This document shows positions 1 through 7,828 of a stretch of 64,000 bases of DNA, in pieces. Source of the stretch: Pseudoalteromonas sp. MEBiC 03607 (GTDB taxonomy: Bacteria > Pseudomonadota > Gammaproteobacteria > Enterobacterales > Alteromonadaceae). Within the stretch, counting starts at the first letter, position 1; each line of letters opens with the position of its first letter. The notes under the pieces were generated by a model, which was not told where the DNA came from, did not search any database, and saw nothing but the letters and a program-made list of their open reading frames with translations. The position numbers were made by a program, and so were the translations under genes. The stretch is taken from positions 1 through 64,000 of the forward strand of contig NZ_SRRY01000002.1 of NCBI RefSeq assembly GCF_004792295.1, in the 5' to 3' direction.

Positions 1-311
1 CTACCCAAGGGGTGACCTTTACCAGCGAAACAATTCGTTCATTAAAAGCAACTTACTACCGTATCGCACTCGATTTTATCGAAACTTATCACAACGATGC
101 GCTGATGAATGGTTTAACACTTGATATTCACCATGAAGAGAAAGCCGTTGAAATGTTTGCGCAAAACATTATGAATGCGGGTCAGCACTTCTTAGAAAAC
201 CCAATGGAGGCACCATTTGTGCCGAGTTGGAACCGAGTCGCTTCGGCAATGCCAGATGTATTTGCTCGCTTAGAAGAAGCCGTAGAGCTTGATAACAAAG
301 AATTTATTTAA
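1..311 (+). CDS. C-terminal end of a glycosyltransferase, probably glucosyl-3-phosphoglycerate synthase-like (partial)
   Basis: The frame is open from the left edge of the window, with no stop before the TAA at 309-311, so the GTG at 12 is probably internal and the gene starts upstream. About 102 residues are visible; they are mostly helical and contain no complete catalytic motif. The fragment (SLKATYYRIALDF, NDALMNGLTLD, PSWNRV) resembles my memory of the C-terminus of GT81-like synthases that sit beside sucrose-phosphorylase-like genes in marine gammaproteobacteria. It ends 12 bases before the next gene, so the two are almost certainly co-transcribed. If the neighbour is a glucosylglycerate phosphorylase, this enzyme would make the phosphorylated precursor of that compatible solute. 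The function rests mainly on context; the existence of the coding fragment is secure. Confidence 0.6.
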   Translation, partial: TQGVTFTSETIRSLKATYYRIALDFIETYHNDALMNGLTLDIHHEEKAVEMFAQNIMNAGQHFLENPMEAPFVPSWNRVASAMPDVFARLEEAVELDNKEFI

Positions 312-323
312 CGGAGAAGACAC

Positions 324-2093
324 GTGACTTTAGAGCTACTCCAACAACGGGTTATACAGCATTTAACCTGTATCTACGCCGAGGTTGAGTTATCAACCTC
401 GCTTGAACAACTTGCAGACAGGCTTATCAATACCATGTTAGGTGATGATCCTGTACGTGACCCAACGCCGCATAAAAACCGTTGGGATGAGCAAGACATG
501 ATTTTAATTGCTTATGGTGATTCAATCATTCGCCATGCGAATACGGATGAAGCCGTGGCAAAGCCTGAAGAGCCACCTTTGCATACTCTACATCGGTTTG
601 TAAAAAGCCAATGCTTGCCTGAGCTTAATGCACTTCACATTTTGCCATTTTACCCATATAGCTCAGATGAAGGCTTTGCGGTAATGAATTATGTGCAAGT
701 GAATGAAGCGTTAGGCAGTTGGCAGCATATTCGTGATATTTCAGCAGATGTTAGATTGATGGCTGATTTGGTGATCAACCATTGTTCAAGCCGCAGCGTT
801 TGGTTTGAAAACTTTATTCAAGGCAAAGAGCCGGGTAAAGGGTATTTTAAAACGGCAAGCCCGAGTGACGACCTAGTGCAGGTTGTTCGTCCGCGTACAT
901 CGCCTCTTTTACAAGCGGTCGAAACAAAAGATGGTTTGCAACATGTGTGGTGTACGTTTAGTCATGACCAAGTCGACTTTGATTTTGCCAACCCAGATGT
1001 ACTTAACGAGTTTGTGGGTATTATTCGTCATTATTTAGATAATGGTGTGCGTATTTTCCGCCTTGATGCGGTGGCTTTTTTATGGAAAAAGCTCAATACC
1101 CGTTGCATTAATTTACCTGAAACTCACGAAGTGATCAGGCTACTTCGTACCCTTATTGAGCACTTTGAGCCTAATGTGATTATTATCACTGAAACCAATA
1201 TTCCAAATCGCGAAAACCTATCGTACTTTGGTAATGCCAACGAAGCGCATTGTATTTACAACTTCTCATTGCCACCGTTGTTGTTACACACTTTACTCAG
1301 TGGCGACAGCACTGCATTAAAGCATTGGATGATGAGTATGCCACCTCCTCAAGAAGGGACCGCATACTTTAACTTTATAGCTTCACATGATGGTATTGGT
1401 TTAAGGCCTGTCGAAGGGTTATTGGAGCAAAGTGAAATTGCCGAAATGGTCAGTACGACTGCAAAGTATGGCGGTAAAGTCTCACTGCGTACCGCACCTG
1501 ATGGAACTAACACCCCTTATGAATTAAACATTGCTTTATTTGATGCATTGCAAGGTACCCATAAAGGCCCTGATAAGTGGGGAGTTGCTCGCTTTTTATG
1601 TGCACATGCCATTATGTTTGCGCTTGAAGGCATTCCTGGTTTGTACATTCATAGCTTACTCGGTACTACCAACGATTATGAGCGCTTTGAAAATAGCCAA
1701 CATAATCGGGCTATTAACCGTCACCGTTGGCAAGAATCAGATTTACTAGCAAAACTGAGTAATGAAAATGCCCATCACCGTACTGTGTTTAAAGCGATGA
1801 AAAACTTGATGGCTATTCGTAAGGCGCAAAGCGCATTTCACCCTAATGCGACGCAATATACGTTACATTTAAGTGAGGGGTTATTTGGTTTTTGGCGACA
1901 AAGTATTAACCGTTCACAAAGCATGTTTTGTGTTTATAACATTAGTGATGAGACGCAAACTCTTACTCTTGCAGACTTAAATTTGATTGGTACCGAGCAG
2001 TGGCGAGATTTAATAAGCGGGGAGCAAATTACTGAGCAAACACAAACATTGTCGCTGACTCCATATCAAGCAGTTTGGCTCAGCAATAAATAA
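324..2093 (+). CDS. GH13_18 sucrose phosphorylase-like enzyme, probable glucosylglycerate phosphorylase
   Basis: A 589-residue cytoplasmic GH13 enzyme. The GTG start is preceded by a GGAGAAG ribosome binding site. The family regions are visible in order: [15 protein letters not shown] near residue 107, region I MADLVINH, region [12 protein letters not shown] with the Asp nucleophile, region III ITETN with the Glu acid/base, and region [19 protein letters not shown] motifs and the absence of a signal peptide mark the sucrose/glucosylglycerate phosphorylase subfamily rather than a secreted amylase. These enzymes use phosphate to release glucose 1-phosphate from a small glucoside. Pairing with a glycosyltransferase 12 bases upstream favours glucosylglycerate over sucrose, since no sucrose gene is nearby. 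Sucrose or sucrose-6-phosphate phosphorylase remains an alternative. Its product, glucose 1-phosphate, is also the substrate of GlgC encoded at the other end of this window. Confidence 0.85.
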   Translation: MTLELLQQRVIQHLTCIYAEVELSTSLEQLADRLINTMLGDDPVRDPTPHKNRWDEQDMILIAYGDSIIRHANTDEAVAKPEEPPLHTLHRFVKSQCLPELNALHILPFYPYSSDEGFAVMNYVQVNEALGSWQHIRDISADVRLMADLVINHCSSRSVWFENFIQGKEPGKGYFKTASPSDDLVQVVRPRTSPLLQAVETKDGLQHVWCTFSHDQVDFDFANPDVLNEFVGIIRHYLDNGVRIFRLDAVAFLWKKLNTRCINLPETHEVIRLLRTLIEHFEPNVIIITETNIPNRENLSYFGNANEAHCIYNFSLPPLLLHTLLSGDSTALKHWMMSMPPPQEGTAYFNFIASHDGIGLRPVEGLLEQSEIAEMVSTTAKYGGKVSLRTAPDGTNTPYELNIALFDALQGTHKGPDKWGVARFLCAHAIMFALEGIPGLYIHSLLGTTNDYERFENSQHNRAINRHRWQESDLLAKLSNENAHHRTVFKAMKNLMAIRKAQSAFHPNATQYTLHLSEGLFGFWRQSINRSQSMFCVYNISDETQTLTLADLNLIGTEQWRDLISGEQITEQTQTLSLTPYQAVWLSNK

Positions 2094-2123
2094 TCCTATC
2101 ATCAAGATAATACAAGTCTTATC

Positions 2124-2162
2124 GTTAACAAGTAAGCCTATCAGGTGGGTTTGCTTGTTAAC
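2124..2162 (+). terminator. Inverted repeat after the GH13_18 gene, possible terminator
   Basis: The arms start and end with GTTAACAAG/CTTGTTAAC (9 perfect pairs) and extend inward with wobble pairs to CC/GG around a short loop. It begins 31 bases after the stop codon. There is no good T-tract, so Rho-independent activity is doubtful; it may instead be an mRNA 3'-end stabiliser or a protein-binding palindrome. The same GTTAACAAGTAA string is repeated directly on both arms. Confidence 0.4.
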
Positions 2163-2318
2163 AAGTAACTTACAGTTATCGTAAATTGCTCCCTTATTGC
2201 ACACCAAATTATCATTCCAGCTTAATTTTCAATGAAATAGTCTTAGAAATTAAATCTTGTTTAATCTAATTTACCGTTTTTAGTAAAAAGTAAAGTTAAC
2301 AATATTTACAATGCAAAA

Positions 2319-2337
2319 GATAACTATTACCATTTGG
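2319..2337. promoter_or_regulatory. Weak candidate Fur box upstream of the porin-imelysin-DHOR cluster
   Basis: The 19 bases starting GATAAC and centred on ATTACCATT match 12 of 19 positions of the classical Fur consensus by hand alignment. It lies 25 bases before the porin start codon, a position where a repressor would block initiation. The match is modest, and the region is AT-rich, so chance is a real alternative. The case rests mainly on the iron-linked genes that follow. Confidence 0.3.
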
Positions 2338-2361
2338 TTTTATTTTTAGGTGCACTTTACG

Positions 2362-3765
2362 ATGAACAAAGCAGTACTTTCTCTCGCGGTGTCATTGGCT
2401 TTGACTCCACTATGCAGTGTTGCAAATGATGACATGCAAGCCCAACTCGAAAAACTTCAACAACAACTCCTTGAACAACAAAAAGCGATTGATTACTTAA
2501 AAAGTCAATTAGATGCGAAAAACACCCAGCAAGTTGCAGTGCAGCAAAAAGCCCCAGTTGTTACTGAGCAAGCAACCCCAATTGCTGCAGTTGCAAGCAA
2601 AAAAGACTCAAAACTTACTTTTAAAAGCTATGGTACTTTGCTTTACAAAAGTGACGAAGTGTTTGCCAACGTTCAAGATACTTCACCAGAGCGCCGCGCC
2701 ACTACAGACTTAGAGCGAGTTGTCACTGAGTTTGAATATGAAATTGATGATAAGTGGAAAGTCGAATTTGAACTTGAGTATGAACACGGCGGTACAGGTA
2801 CCACGCTTGAATATGACGGCTTTGAAGAATTTGGCGAATTTGAATCAGAAGTTGAAGCGGGTGGTGAAGTTATTGTCGAAAAGCTACAGCTAGAATATGA
2901 ATATAACCCTAACTTTACAGTCAAGTTTGGTCATATATATGTTCCGGTAGGCTTAGGCACAGACTTAAACAAGCCAGATCAATACTTTACCACGACTCGC
3001 CATTGGGGTGAGGCAACTATGATCCCGCAAGTTTGGCATGAAACTGGGGTTAACTTAATTTCTCGTTGGTCTGACTTTACACTGCAAACATTGGTGACGA
3101 CGGGTCTTAACTCTGAATACTTCCGTTCGACTAATTGGGTCGCGGGTGGTGCACAGCAACGCTTTGAAGAAAATACCGCAGATGATTTAGCGCTCACATT
3201 ACGCCTTGATTATGGCAATGTTAAAGCCGGTAAAGGGTTTGGTGTTAGTTACTATACGGCAAATACATCTGATAACCGTCGCAATCAGGGCAAACTTGAT
3301 GTGGATGGAAACGTGTCTATTCTCGGGTTACATGGTGCATGGACGTTAGATGATCTTGTGTTCCGTGGTCAGTACTTATTTGGCGAGTTAGAAGACTCAG
3401 TTGCTATCACTGCTGCTAATAAAACTACGCCGGGTCTTCGTCCGGGAAGCTTTGCACAGCTTGGTAGTAAAGCTGAATCTGCATTTGTAGAAGCCGCTTA
3501 TAATATGCAGGGGCTGTTTGATTTATCTTCGCCGCTGTATGTATTTACCTCGTTTGATTATGCCAACCCAATGCTTGAAGTGGCCAGTGGTGCGGCTATT
3601 CATCGTTACGACATTCGTGAGCTTAACTTTGGTTTGAATTACCTTCCAAACAAAAACTTAATTCTAAAACTTCAGGGCGGTCAACGTTATTACGCACAAG
3701 ACGATATCGATGACACGACTCACTTTAGCGCCTCTCTTGGCTATAAATTTTCTACAGAACTATAA
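2362..3765 (+). CDS. Outer-membrane porin with N-terminal coiled coil, first gene of an iron-linked cluster
   Basis: A 467-residue exported protein. I chose the ATG at 2362 rather than the GTG at 2350 because it gives a clean signal peptide (MNKAVLSLAVSLALTPLCSVA, cleavage before NDD). A heptad-like coiled coil rich in Gln, Glu and Leu follows (residues about 26-55), then a linker. The rest is an aromatic-rich beta-barrel with many alternating acidic and aromatic strands (EFEYEIDDKWKVEFELEYE), ending in LGYKFSTEL. The coiled coil plus barrel layout resembles OprP/OprO-like and other trimeric porins. The next gene starts 12 bases downstream and encodes an imelysin, so a role in uptake related to that cluster is inferred. 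The substrate cannot be read from the sequence. Confidence 0.8.
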   Translation: MNKAVLSLAVSLALTPLCSVANDDMQAQLEKLQQQLLEQQKAIDYLKSQLDAKNTQQVAVQQKAPVVTEQATPIAAVASKKDSKLTFKSYGTLLYKSDEVFANVQDTSPERRATTDLERVVTEFEYEIDDKWKVEFELEYEHGGTGTTLEYDGFEEFGEFESEVEAGGEVIVEKLQLEYEYNPNFTVKFGHIYVPVGLGTDLNKPDQYFTTTRHWGEATMIPQVWHETGVNLISRWSDFTLQTLVTTGLNSEYFRSTNWVAGGAQQRFEENTADDLALTLRLDYGNVKAGKGFGVSYYTANTSDNRRNQGKLDVDGNVSILGLHGAWTLDDLVFRGQYLFGELEDSVAITAANKTTPGLRPGSFAQLGSKAESAFVEAAYNMQGLFDLSSPLYVFTSFDYANPMLEVASGAAIHRYDIRELNFGLNYLPNKNLILKLQGGQRYYAQDDIDDTTHFSASLGYKFSTEL

Positions 3766-3777
3766 AGGAATCTTGGG

Positions 3778-4929
3778 ATGAAAACTGTATTAAACAGCAT
3801 TACAGCTGTAATGTTAGCGTCAACACTTGTTGCATGTGGTTCGTCTTCTTCGGACGATTCTTCAGATACAAGCACACCTGTTACTGAAGTAACAGGCTTT
3901 AGCTATGACGCAACAGATTTAATTGAAAACGTAACTGAGCAAGTAATTGTTGATGGTTACGAAATGCTAAACAGCAAGGCAACGGTTCTACATAACGCGA
4001 CACTGACATTATTAGAAAACAAAAACGAAGCCGCGCTGCTTGCTGCTCAACAAGCATGGAAAGATGCACGTGTATTCTGGGAGCAAGGTGAGTCACATAT
4101 CTTTGGTCCTGTTGATAGTTTATCAATTGATCCACATCTTGATACTTGGCCACTGAATACCGCTGATTTAGAAGCACTACTTGCAAGTAACACAACGTTC
4201 TCGGCTGATAATGTGAAGAACTTTGACGATGGTGTACAAGGTTTCCACACCATGGAGTTCTTATTATTCGGTAATGGCGTTGAAGATAACGATAAGTCAA
4301 TTGACGAAATGACTGTGCGTGAAATGGAATACTTAATTGCATGTGCTGAAGTATTTAATATTCATACACAAAGCCTTGTTGATGCATGGGTTATCTCTGC
4401 AAATGCGGATGATGAACCTGCTTATAAAGATTATTTATTAACACCGGGCAATGATAAATACTCATCTGAGTTAGGTGTTATCGAAGAGTTAGTCAATGGG
4501 GTTATCGGTATTGTTGATGAGGTAGGTAACGGTAAAATTGCAGAACCATTTGGTACTAGCAAAGACACAGCTGACACATCATTGGTTGAATCACAATATA
4601 GCTGGAACTCATTAACTGACTTTAGCAACAACATTGTTGGTGTACAAAATGTGTTTTTAGGCACATTCAGCGATGAAAACGACAGCCCAGGTCTTAAAGC
4701 ATTTATCAATGCCGGTGACGCTGAACTAGCAGCGAAAGTTGAAACTCAAATTTCAGCAGCGATTGCAGCGATTGATGCCATTGCAGGTGCAGATGATATG
4801 CCATTTAGACAAGCGATTAAGGATGATGCTGGTCGCGTTCGAATTCAAACAGCGATTGATGCGCTAGGTGAATTACAAGCGACCCTTGAAGAAGAAGTTG
4901 TGCCACTTATCAAAGAGTGGAATTTATAA
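3778..4929 (+). CDS. Imelysin-family (M75) periplasmic lipoprotein
   Basis: A 383-residue lipoprotein. The signal peptide ends in a lipobox, LVAC, with Cys20 as the lipidated residue, followed by a Ser/Asp-rich tether (GSSSSDDSSD). The imelysin signature GxHxxE is present as GFHTME at residues 155-160, and the chain is otherwise helical as expected for the two four-helix-bundle domains of the family. Imelysins include the EfeO/IrpA/AlgP7-type iron-associated proteins. Their biochemical role is metal binding rather than proven proteolysis. The start is preceded by AAGGAATCTTGGG. It sits between a porin and a di-heme oxidoreductase, an arrangement I recall from COG3489-COG3488 pairs. Confidence 0.9.
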   Translation: MKTVLNSITAVMLASTLVACGSSSSDDSSDTSTPVTEVTGFSYDATDLIENVTEQVIVDGYEMLNSKATVLHNATLTLLENKNEAALLAAQQAWKDARVFWEQGESHIFGPVDSLSIDPHLDTWPLNTADLEALLASNTTFSADNVKNFDDGVQGFHTMEFLLFGNGVEDNDKSIDEMTVREMEYLIACAEVFNIHTQSLVDAWVISANADDEPAYKDYLLTPGNDKYSSELGVIEELVNGVIGIVDEVGNGKIAEPFGTSKDTADTSLVESQYSWNSLTDFSNNIVGVQNVFLGTFSDENDSPGLKAFINAGDAELAAKVETQISAAIAAIDAIAGADDMPFRQAIKDDAGRVRIQTAIDALGELQATLEEEVVPLIKEWNL

Positions 4930-4934
4930 TCGCT

Positions 4935-4954
4935 GGGGAAGCATTTGCTTCCCC
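4935..4954 (+). terminator. Perfect hairpin between the imelysin and di-heme oxidoreductase genes
   Basis: GGGGAAGC, loop ATTT, GCTTCCCC: an 8-bp GC-rich perfect stem starting 5 bases after the imelysin stop codon and ending 18 bases before the next start. It is followed only by TCTTTG, a poor T-tract. It may act as a partial terminator or 3' stabiliser that lowers the expression of the downstream gene relative to the imelysin. Confidence 0.55.
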
Positions 4955-4972
4955 TCTTTGCAAGATACCGTC

Positions 4973-6598
4973 ATGAATGTAAAAGCAATTAAACCAATTC
5001 TATTTGCTTTCACAGCCTTATCTTTAGTGGCATGTGGAAGTAAAACCAGCGATAAAAGCGCGACCGAAACGACAACGCCACCACCAACAAGCAGCGAAAC
5101 TGATCCAAATTATATTGATGTCGTTGCCTTGGCAGGTGATGCGACAGCCCTCGATACCAATAATTCAGGCCATGGTTTCTCTACACCTATGCCTAATTTA
5201 AGTGATTCAGAACTCGATATTCACTTAACTGGCGATGCTAATTTTGAAACATCCTTTACGACAGCCCCGAATGATGCACACCCGGAACTCGATGGTTTAG
5301 GGCCAGTTTTTAATAACAATAACTGTAATGCTTGTCACCAACGAGATGGTCGCCCAAGTACTATTGTTCCAACCGCTGAACAGCAAACTGTGAAGTTAGC
5401 GAATGATGCTGGGATCTTTTTACGCGTTAGCTTAGCCGATGGCGTGTGTGAAATGCCAAGTAGTATCAATGATTTTTGTCAGGTTACAGGCGTTGAAGGG
5501 TTTGGGGATCAACTCTTTCACCGGGGGATTTTACAAGCCCGTGAAGACTGGCAAACGCATAATTTTGGTGGCCAAGCTGATGTATATCTAAGCTATGATT
5601 ACACGGAGTTTAGCTACCCAGATGGCAGTACTGTCACGTTGAAAAAGCCGGTATTTACTATCGATAATGCATGGGACTCACCTGAAAACTTCAGTTTAAG
5701 TGCCCTTGCCAATGAAGATGTACGTTTTAGTGCCCGTAATGGTATGCCTGTCTTTGGTCTTGGATTGCTTGAAGCGATTGAAGAGCAAGATATTCTAGCG
5801 CTTGAAGATGTCGATGATGCCGACAACGATGGAATTTCTGGTAAAGCAAACTGGGTATTTGATGCTGTTAAGGCTCAAGCGGGTGATGAAAACCCTGTAT
5901 CACTTGGACGATTTGGTTGGAAAGCCAGTACACCATCAGTCAGACAGCAATCACTGGGTGCACTTCGTGGTGACATGGGGGTAACCAACTCATTGTTCCC
6001 TGAAGAAAGCATTGCCAATACATTAATGCACGAAAGTTATTTATCTCGTACTAACTATCAAGATACCGGTTCTGATGAGCAAGGATTGCCAGAAGCCAGT
6101 GATGAGTTTGCTGATACGGTCGTGTTTTACGCAGAAACACTTGCTGTGCCAGCACGTCGTAATGTAGCAGACGAAGGTGTTAAAGCCGGTGCACGTTTAT
6201 TCGATGATTTAAACTGTACTGGTTGCCATACGCCTCGTTTTGTAACCGCAAATGGTGCCGCTTTATTACTGGGCGGTGTTGCAGCGCCTGCGGCAGTTAA
6301 AGGGCAAGAAATTTGGCCATTTACCGACATGTTGTTGCATGACATGGGTGAAGAGCTCGCAGATAACCGCCGTGATTTTATGGCAACAGGCCGTGAGTGG
6401 AAAACGCGTCCGCTTTGGGGGATTGGTTTAACGAAAACAGTTAACCCTGCCGCTGGTTTCTTACATGATGGGCGTGCAGCAACACTTGAAGAAGCGATTT
6501 TATGGCATGGTGGTGAAGCTGAAAAAAGTAAGCGTGAATTTACAGAGCTTAGCAGTGAAAAAAGATCACAGTTAATCAGCTTTTTACAATCACTATAG
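4973..6598 (+). CDS. Di-heme oxidoreductase (DHOR, COG3488 type) lipoprotein
   Basis: A 541-residue lipoprotein. The ATG at 4973 gives a signal peptide with lipobox LVAC (Cys19), so earlier in-frame starts inside the imelysin gene were rejected. Two c-type heme sites are visible: CNACH at residues 118-122 and CTGCH at 415-419, the spacing expected of the di-heme thiol-oxidoreductase-like family related to MauG/bacterial cytochrome c peroxidases. The C-terminus contains TRPLWGIGLTKTVNPAAGFLHDGRA, typical of the family (only part of this motif is needed for recognition: LWGIG and FLHDGRA). The enzyme would act in the periplasm, anchored to a membrane. Its physiological substrate is not established; the pairing with imelysin suggests iron or copper redox handling. 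Confidence 0.9.
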   Translation: MNVKAIKPILFAFTALSLVACGSKTSDKSATETTTPPPTSSETDPNYIDVVALAGDATALDTNNSGHGFSTPMPNLSDSELDIHLTGDANFETSFTTAPNDAHPELDGLGPVFNNNNCNACHQRDGRPSTIVPTAEQQTVKLANDAGIFLRVSLADGVCEMPSSINDFCQVTGVEGFGDQLFHRGILQAREDWQTHNFGGQADVYLSYDYTEFSYPDGSTVTLKKPVFTIDNAWDSPENFSLSALANEDVRFSARNGMPVFGLGLLEAIEEQDILALEDVDDADNDGISGKANWVFDAVKAQAGDENPVSLGRFGWKASTPSVRQQSLGALRGDMGVTNSLFPEESIANTLMHESYLSRTNYQDTGSDEQGLPEASDEFADTVVFYAETLAVPARRNVADEGVKAGARLFDDLNCTGCHTPRFVTANGAALLLGGVAAPAAVKGQEIWPFTDMLLHDMGEELADNRRDFMATGREWKTRPLWGIGLTKTVNPAAGFLHDGRAATLEEAILWHGGEAEKSKREFTELSSEKRSQLISFLQSL

Positions 6599-6616
6599 CT
6601 GTAAAGCCCTTTAATA

Positions 6617-6650
6617 GCGCACTGTCAACGCCCTTTACAGTGCGCTTTTT
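6617..6650 (+). terminator. Rho-independent terminator of the porin-imelysin-DHOR cluster
   Basis: GCGCACTGT pairs perfectly with ACAGTGCGC (9 bp) around an 11-base loop, followed by TTTTT. It starts 18 bases after the DHOR stop and overlaps the 3' end of the convergent gene, whose stop codon lies in the loop. Confidence 0.9.
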
Positions 6651-7678
6651 GTTGCCTCTAAGAGAAGAGATTCAACACTAAAGGGAAGAGGGTTTATATG
6701 TGCTTTACTGAAAACGCGAAAGTTAATTGCCACGTTATTACTGTGAATTTGTTCAACGAGCTTTAGCGTTTGTTCGTTATGTTGACTGAAAATAGCCACT
6801 TCTTGATGCATTGCTCCAGTTGAGTAATTATTGAGTAGATCATGAACATTTACTATAGCTAAAGCTCCGAGCGTAACATGACCACCGATTGTGATATCTA
6901 TTTTTTCGGCCACCGCCCTAAGCGGCCAATTAATTGCTCCAACCACTACGTTTTTGCGTTTGTTTAACTCATCAAGCGCAGCAATTGCCCCTAACGCCAT
7001 CGCATCATTTGCCGCCCAAACAATATTAATAGTTGGTTGATGCCTAAAAAAACCAAGGCTTTGACGGTAGGCTTGTTTAGTTGACCAATTGGCAACTGTA
7101 TTAGCAGTAATGTTTGCACTAGTATTAGATGCCACACTTTGCTTTAAACCTTGCTCCCGATCAAGGGCTGCATGGGTTGTGTAGTCTCCATTAATTGCGA
7201 AAATGTTGGCAGCTTGCTGGCTCTTTTCAATTAGTTTGTTAGCTAATAATTGGCCTGCTTGTTTGTTATCGGGTACTACGCTACCAGCGACATTAATACC
7301 ATGATCACTCATAAGTTTTAGCTCTTGCTTAGATGGGCGGTTGAGTAAAAAATAGATGGGTGTAGGTACAGGAGACAAGCTTAAAAGCTGTTGCGTAAGC
7401 ACACTTTTCTCATCAACTAAAATGAGCATATCTGGCTTAGCTTTGATTGCTTTAGCCACTAAAGATTTCATTTCAATATGATTTCGATTGGCATAATGAA
7501 TAGTTAAATCGAGATCAAAGTCTTTTGCAGCGTCTTGCATCAACTGCGACACTTCAAACCAAAACGGGCCTGTTACATTGGTATCTGCATGACCTGGATT
7601 AATAAAAATAATACTTTGCTTGGCAAAAACACCAGGCAGGTAAAATAGACAGATAGTGATAAATACTGTTTTAAGCAT
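6635..7678 (-). CDS. Orphan periplasmic sugar-type substrate-binding protein
   Basis: A 347-residue exported protein with signal peptide MLKTVFITICLFYLPGVFA. The body follows the RbsB/Peripla_BP_4 fold: an N-terminal IIFINPGH strand-turn, repeated alpha/beta units, and the typical hinge pieces VAGSVVPDNKQAGQLLANKLIE, FAINGDYTTHAALDREQGLKQ and IVWAANDAMALGAIAALDE (given here as family landmarks, shortened: PDNKQAG, REQGLKQ, NDAMALGA). No ABC permease or ATPase gene is adjacent. It may serve a sensor kinase or c-di-GMP protein elsewhere, as LuxP and similar proteins do. The ligand is unknown, and the gene stands alone between convergent and co-directional neighbours. Confidence 0.8.
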   Translation of the reverse strand: MLKTVFITICLFYLPGVFAKQSIIFINPGHADTNVTGPFWFEVSQLMQDAAKDFDLDLTIHYANRNHIEMKSLVAKAIKAKPDMLILVDEKSVLTQQLLSLSPVPTPIYFLLNRPSKQELKLMSDHGINVAGSVVPDNKQAGQLLANKLIEKSQQAANIFAINGDYTTHAALDREQGLKQSVASNTSANITANTVANWSTKQAYRQSLGFFRHQPTINIVWAANDAMALGAIAALDELNKRKNVVVGAINWPLRAVAEKIDITIGGHVTLGALAIVNVHDLLNNYSTGAMHQEVAIFSQHNEQTLKLVEQIHSNNVAINFRVFSKAHINPLPFSVESLLLEATKSAL

Positions 7679-7777
7679 GGCTTTATTGGGTTAAAAGACC
7701 GGTAGGGTAGAGTATAGCTTGAATTGGTAGATTTTAAGTAAATGATTGGAATAGGGTATTTTTTTAATATCTGATAG

Positions 7778-7805
7778 AAAAAGGGCTGCACAAATGTGCA
7801 GCCCT
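7778..7805 (-). terminator. Rho-independent terminator of the TonB-dependent receptor gene
   Basis: On the minus strand AGGGCTGCAC, loop ATTT, GTGCAGCCCT forms a 10-bp perfect stem followed by TTTTC. It begins 24 bases after the stop codon of the receptor gene. Confidence 0.92.
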
Positions 7806-7828
7806 AAGAGAATCAAAGTTTTTAACGA

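Noticed and set aside
2350..2361. GTG start for the porin
   Set aside because: It adds four residues before a well-formed signal peptide that begins at ATG 2362.
4868..4972. Longer N-terminus of the di-heme oxidoreductase starting inside the imelysin gene
   Set aside because: The extra 35 residues overlap the imelysin coding sequence and would precede a clear lipoprotein signal peptide starting at 4973.
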